Positions 5,342 through 6,856 of a stretch of 6,856 bases of DNA are shown piece after piece. The number at the start of each line of letters is the position of its first letter. Position 1 is the stretch's first letter. The notes under the pieces are model-generated. The model ran no database searches. It saw only the letters and a program-made list of their open reading frames with translations, and had not been told where the DNA came from. Made by a program: the position numbers and the translations under genes. Origin of the DNA: Nostoc sp. CHAB 5715 (GTDB lineage: Bacteria > Cyanobacteriota > Cyanobacteriia > Cyanobacteriales > Nostocaceae); contig NZ_JAIVFR010000346.1 of the NCBI RefSeq assembly GCF_020829685.1, positions 1-6,856 of the forward strand, read 5' to 3'.

Positions 5342-5659
5342 TTACTGCCAAAAAATTTCCATTTCTTTTGAAGTCGAGACAAAACCAAGCTTTTCGTAGA
5401 TACGTTTACCATCCTCAGTGGCGTGAAGCCAGAGGCGTTTTACCTCAGTTGCCCTGACAAAGTTAATAATTTCCTTTAATAATGCTGTTGCAATTCCCTG
5501 GCCTCGCCACATCGGAATTGTATAAACGTTCATAATGTAGGCTTCTGAGCCTGAAAGATTACCGTTGTAGGGGGGTCGTTGAAAAAATACTAAGCCGCTA
5601 GTGGCAACAATTTGAGTATCCACTTCAGCTACCCAAGCTAAAAACTCATTCTGCGGCAT
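5342..5659 (-). pseudogene. GNAT N-acetyltransferase lacking its N-terminus
   Basis: The 105 residues contain the core of a GNAT fold. YIMNVYTIPMWRGQGIATALL holds the acetyl-CoA pyrophosphate loop (Arg52-Gly-Gln-Gly-Ile-Ala57, matching R/QxxGxG/A), followed by LWLHATEDGKRIYEKLGFVSTSKEM, motif B with the usual tyrosine and LGF. GNAT enzymes are usually 140 to 170 residues, so about 40 N-terminal residues, including the first strand and helices, are missing. Similarity seems to continue a few codons above the ATG (YFAEKM in the same frame), then runs into the truncated vapC. The ATG used here is therefore probably an internal codon of the ancestral gene. The reading frame is otherwise clean, so the loss may be recent. 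The product is unlikely to fold as a normal enzyme. Confidence 0.75.
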
Positions 5660-5892
5660 TTTTTCAGCAAAATACTTTCGAGTTGCTGTAGCCCTTGATA
5701 CGCTAAAATTTGCTCATCTGGATTTTTCGCCCTAGATAGAACACTGAGCCGACCTCTAACTTGTTCTTCGTAGGTAATTACAGTCACTGCAATTTCAACC
5801 TCTTCAACGGCTGCCAGCCTTGTCAGGATTCGCTTTCCCTCTTGTCCATTGCGTTGGATGAAACTGAGATGGTCGGTGTCAAGAATATACAT
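5638..5892 (-). pseudogene. vapC: VapC-like PIN-domain toxin, 3' truncated
   Basis: VapC toxins are PIN-domain ribonucleases of about 130 to 140 residues with four acidic residues around a metal ion. The first half is present: MYILDTDHLSFIQRN has the N-terminal aspartates (Asp5, Asp7), and VITYEEQVRGRLSVL has the glutamate of the second motif (Glu42/Glu43). After LQQLE, about residue 72, the usual continuation with the later catalytic aspartates is absent. The frame ends 12 residues on, in sequence that overlaps the GNAT remnant by 22 bp. The toxin should therefore be inactive. It lies 18 bp after the antitoxin-like gene, the normal order for such modules, so they were probably one operon. 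The junction is best explained by a deletion joining two genes. Confidence 0.8.
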
Positions 5893-5910
5893 CTTGCAGT
5901 GTTAGCAACC

Positions 5911-6123
5911 CTACTCAGCAGATTTCCGCCATTCTTGTCCAAAGCGAACTGCTTCCTCAAAAGTAGGATCGTTTTCAAAGCTACCTGCGACTTCTAACCA
6001 CCAAAAAGATTTTTTCTGCACAAACCCATAGAGCATCTGTTTCATTTGTGCCAGTTCTGTCTCCAAAGTTGCAACTCGCGCTTCGAGTTGTTGAGAGCGT
6101 TCTTCAAGTTGCTGGGAGGTCAT
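5911..6123 (-). CDS. Coiled-coil antitoxin-like protein, partner of the truncated vapC
   Basis: This 70-residue protein starts with a strong heptad-like coiled coil (about residues 3-32, EERSQQLEARVATLETELAQ). A short aromatic segment (KKSFWWLEVAGSF) and an acidic-to-basic tail (FEEAVRFGQEWRKSAE) follow. Short proteins of this build are common directly upstream of vapC-like genes in cyanobacteria and are taken as antitoxins. The helix would mediate dimer formation or promoter binding, and the tail would block the toxin. No classical DNA-binding domain is visible. The gene appears intact although its toxin is not, as expected when the toxin is lost first. The ATG at 6123 has no clear Shine-Dalgarno. 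A candidate promoter and palindrome lie about 20 to 40 bp upstream. Confidence 0.7.
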   Translation of the reverse strand: MTSQQLEERSQQLEARVATLETELAQMKQMLYGFVQKKSFWWLEVAGSFENDPTFEEAVRFGQEWRKSAE

Positions 6124-6143
6124 AGGGATCTACTAAAAGTTAG

Positions 6144-6164
6144 AATGCTGAAAGCATTATAGCA
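6144..6164 (-). promoter_or_regulatory. Extended -10 promoter with overlapping palindrome upstream of the antitoxin gene
   Basis: On the minus strand TGC-TATAAT (complement of 6156-6164) is an extended -10 box with a perfect TATAAT; no -35 box is evident. Overlapping it, AATGCT (6144-6149) and AGCATT (6153-6158) form a 6-bp inverted repeat with a 3-base centre. A palindrome on the -10 box is where an autoregulating antitoxin or toxin-antitoxin complex would bind. The role as operator is inferred. Confidence 0.5.
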
Positions 6165-6431
6165 AGACCATCTGGTTCTGGTTCGTAAATGGCATCTTAT
6201 CTATTATCGCTTCTTGGCGGCAAGTTGAGCGCTTTGTCACCCAAGCGATAACCTTTCTGCGCTGGTAATTGCTGATTCGTGAGTATAAGATTCACGTTAA
6301 CGTCCTAGCATTTTATCCCGCAGATGCTTTCTGGCGATGTGCAAGCGGTTTGTTATGCCGCCGCGATCGCCGCAATATGCCACAATAGCAGGTAAAACAG
6401 TAAGAATAGTTTTCACGAACCATCATCCTCT
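6165..6431. other. Intergenic region between the two divergent toxin-antitoxin modules
   Basis: This stretch separates the leftward antitoxin/vapC remnant from the rightward relBE-like pair. It contains a HIP1 site (6363-6370) in a locally GC-rich patch. It also has several short open frames on both strands, for example 39 codons on the minus strand from a GTG near 6418, none with recognisable features. The promoter for the gene at 6432 should lie here, but no good -35/-10 pair is visible, nor a Shine-Dalgarno in the last 15 bases. It may hold decayed gene fragments. Confidence 0.4.
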
Positions 6432-6647
6432 ATGCAAGTCAAAGATATGACCATCGAAGAACTCAAGCTTCTGATTCAAGAAACTGTTGCCGAAACAATT
6501 CAATCTCTAATGGTTGATCCTGATGAAGGCAAACAAATAAAGCCAGAAGTGAAACAGCAACTACTCGACTCTCTACAACGTACTCAGTCTGGAGAACGTG
6601 GAATCTCTGCTAAGGAAGTAGCAAAAAACCTGGGATTGACCTGGTAA
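6432..6647 (+). CDS. RelB-like antitoxin of a RelE/ParE-type module
   Basis: The 71-residue protein is mostly helical and acidic. It begins MQVKDMTIEELKLLIQETVAETI and ends GERGISAKEVAKNLGLTW. Proteins with this layout (an N-terminal EELK...ETV helix, a DPDEG turn, then SGERGI and EVAKxLGL) are familiar from cyanobacteria, where they precede RelE/ParE-like toxins and are taken as their antitoxins. No ribbon-helix-helix or helix-turn-helix motif can be assigned with confidence, though AKEVAKNLGL might be part of a small DNA-binding helix pair. The stop codon overlaps the start of the toxin gene by one base (TAATG), so the two are translationally coupled, which is standard for such modules. It appears complete. 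Confidence 0.75.
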   Translation: MQVKDMTIEELKLLIQETVAETIQSLMVDPDEGKQIKPEVKQQLLDSLQRTQSGERGISAKEVAKNLGLTW

Positions 6648-6856
6648 TGAAGCTTGACATCGAATTTAAATCAGAGGCGACTATCGGGTTTGAAGCTCTC
6701 ACCTCAACTATTCAAGAGCGCATCCTGCATAAAATTCGCTGGTTGTCTGAGAACTTTGAGGACTTAACCCCTCAACCTTTGAGTGCTGATTTAAGCGGTT
6801 TGTTCAAACTCAGAATTGGGGACTACCGGGTTATTTATTCCTTTGATACTGAAGGA
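6647..6856 (+). CDS. RelE/ParE-like toxin (3' end beyond the window)
   Basis: The frame opens with ATG at 6647, overlapping the last base of the antitoxin stop, and stays open to the window edge (70 residues seen). The sequence starts MKLDIEFKSEA, and a middle helix contains ERILHKIRWLSENFEDLTPQPL. It then shows the RelE/ParE core strand pattern LSGLFKLRIGDYRVIYSFD, where the basic and aromatic residues (KLRIGDYRVIY) are the most conserved part of the fold. RelE members cut mRNA in the ribosome, ParE members poison gyrase; the sequence seen does not decide between them. Family members are about 85 to 95 residues, so only about 20 are missing. Nothing in the visible part suggests damage. Confidence 0.85.
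   Translation, partial: MKLDIEFKSEATIGFEALTSTIQERILHKIRWLSENFEDLTPQPLSADLSGLFKLRIGDYRVIYSFDTEG

Noticed and set aside
5761..5997. Plus-strand open frame of 78 codons opposite the vapC and antitoxin genes
   Set aside because: It is antisense to two recognisable genes and has no motif.
6197..6295. Minus-strand open frame of 32 codons from a GTG, in the gap between the two modules
   Set aside because: Too short, no ribosome site and no similarity that I can name; it may be a gene fragment, but that cannot be supported.

Overview
The window looks like chromosome from a filamentous, probably heterocyst-forming cyanobacterium (Nostocales: Nostoc, Calothrix, Scytonema and relatives). Four things point there. 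The sigma factor reads like the cyanobacterial group 1 sigma factor SigA. There is a high-light-inducible chlorophyll-binding protein. Four copies of the HIP1 octamer GCGATCGC (340, 1550, 5067, 6363) occur in under 7 kb. Heptameric tandem repeats of the GTCATTG type, common in Nostoc-like genomes, follow sigA. No species can be named from this alone.

Layout. (1) 1-978: the 3' three-quarters of sigA, a heptamer repeat field and a strong hairpin terminator that can work in both directions. (2) About 997-3444: an IS605-like segment. A leftward IS200-type tnpA and a rightward tnpB (RNA-guided nuclease family) bracket two small unknown genes. The first encodes an exported or membrane peptide, the second a 94-residue protein. 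The three rightward genes are spaced 1 and 0 bp apart, so they look like one transcription unit. The 3' end of tnpB and the hairpins after it form a probable right end and omega-RNA. (3) 3467-3729: a leftward hli gene with a promoter and an HLR1-like (RpaB) site over its -10 box. (4) 3730-4461: a gene-poor stretch with a perfect 28-bp palindrome, a MITE-like nested inverted repeat that can fold as a four-way cloverleaf, and a 19-codon ORF resembling a RiPP leader. (5) 4462-5334: a PPM1/LCM-type SAM-dependent methyltransferase. (6) 5342-6123, leftward: an antitoxin-like coiled-coil gene, then a vapC-like PIN toxin cut off after about 75 residues and joined to a GNAT acetyltransferase lacking its N-terminus. 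This is a deletion junction. (7) 6432-6856, rightward: a RelB-like antitoxin and the start of a RelE/ParE-like toxin, which runs off the window.

Housekeeping and light-stress genes (sigA, hli) are thus separated by an IS605-like element carrying possible cargo. The right half is a small-gene accessory zone with one decayed and one apparently intact toxin-antitoxin module facing away from each other. The best candidates for something undescribed are the tnpA/cargo/cargo/tnpB arrangement and the cloverleaf repeat at 3895-4066. All functional names come from recognising motifs by eye, with no database search.
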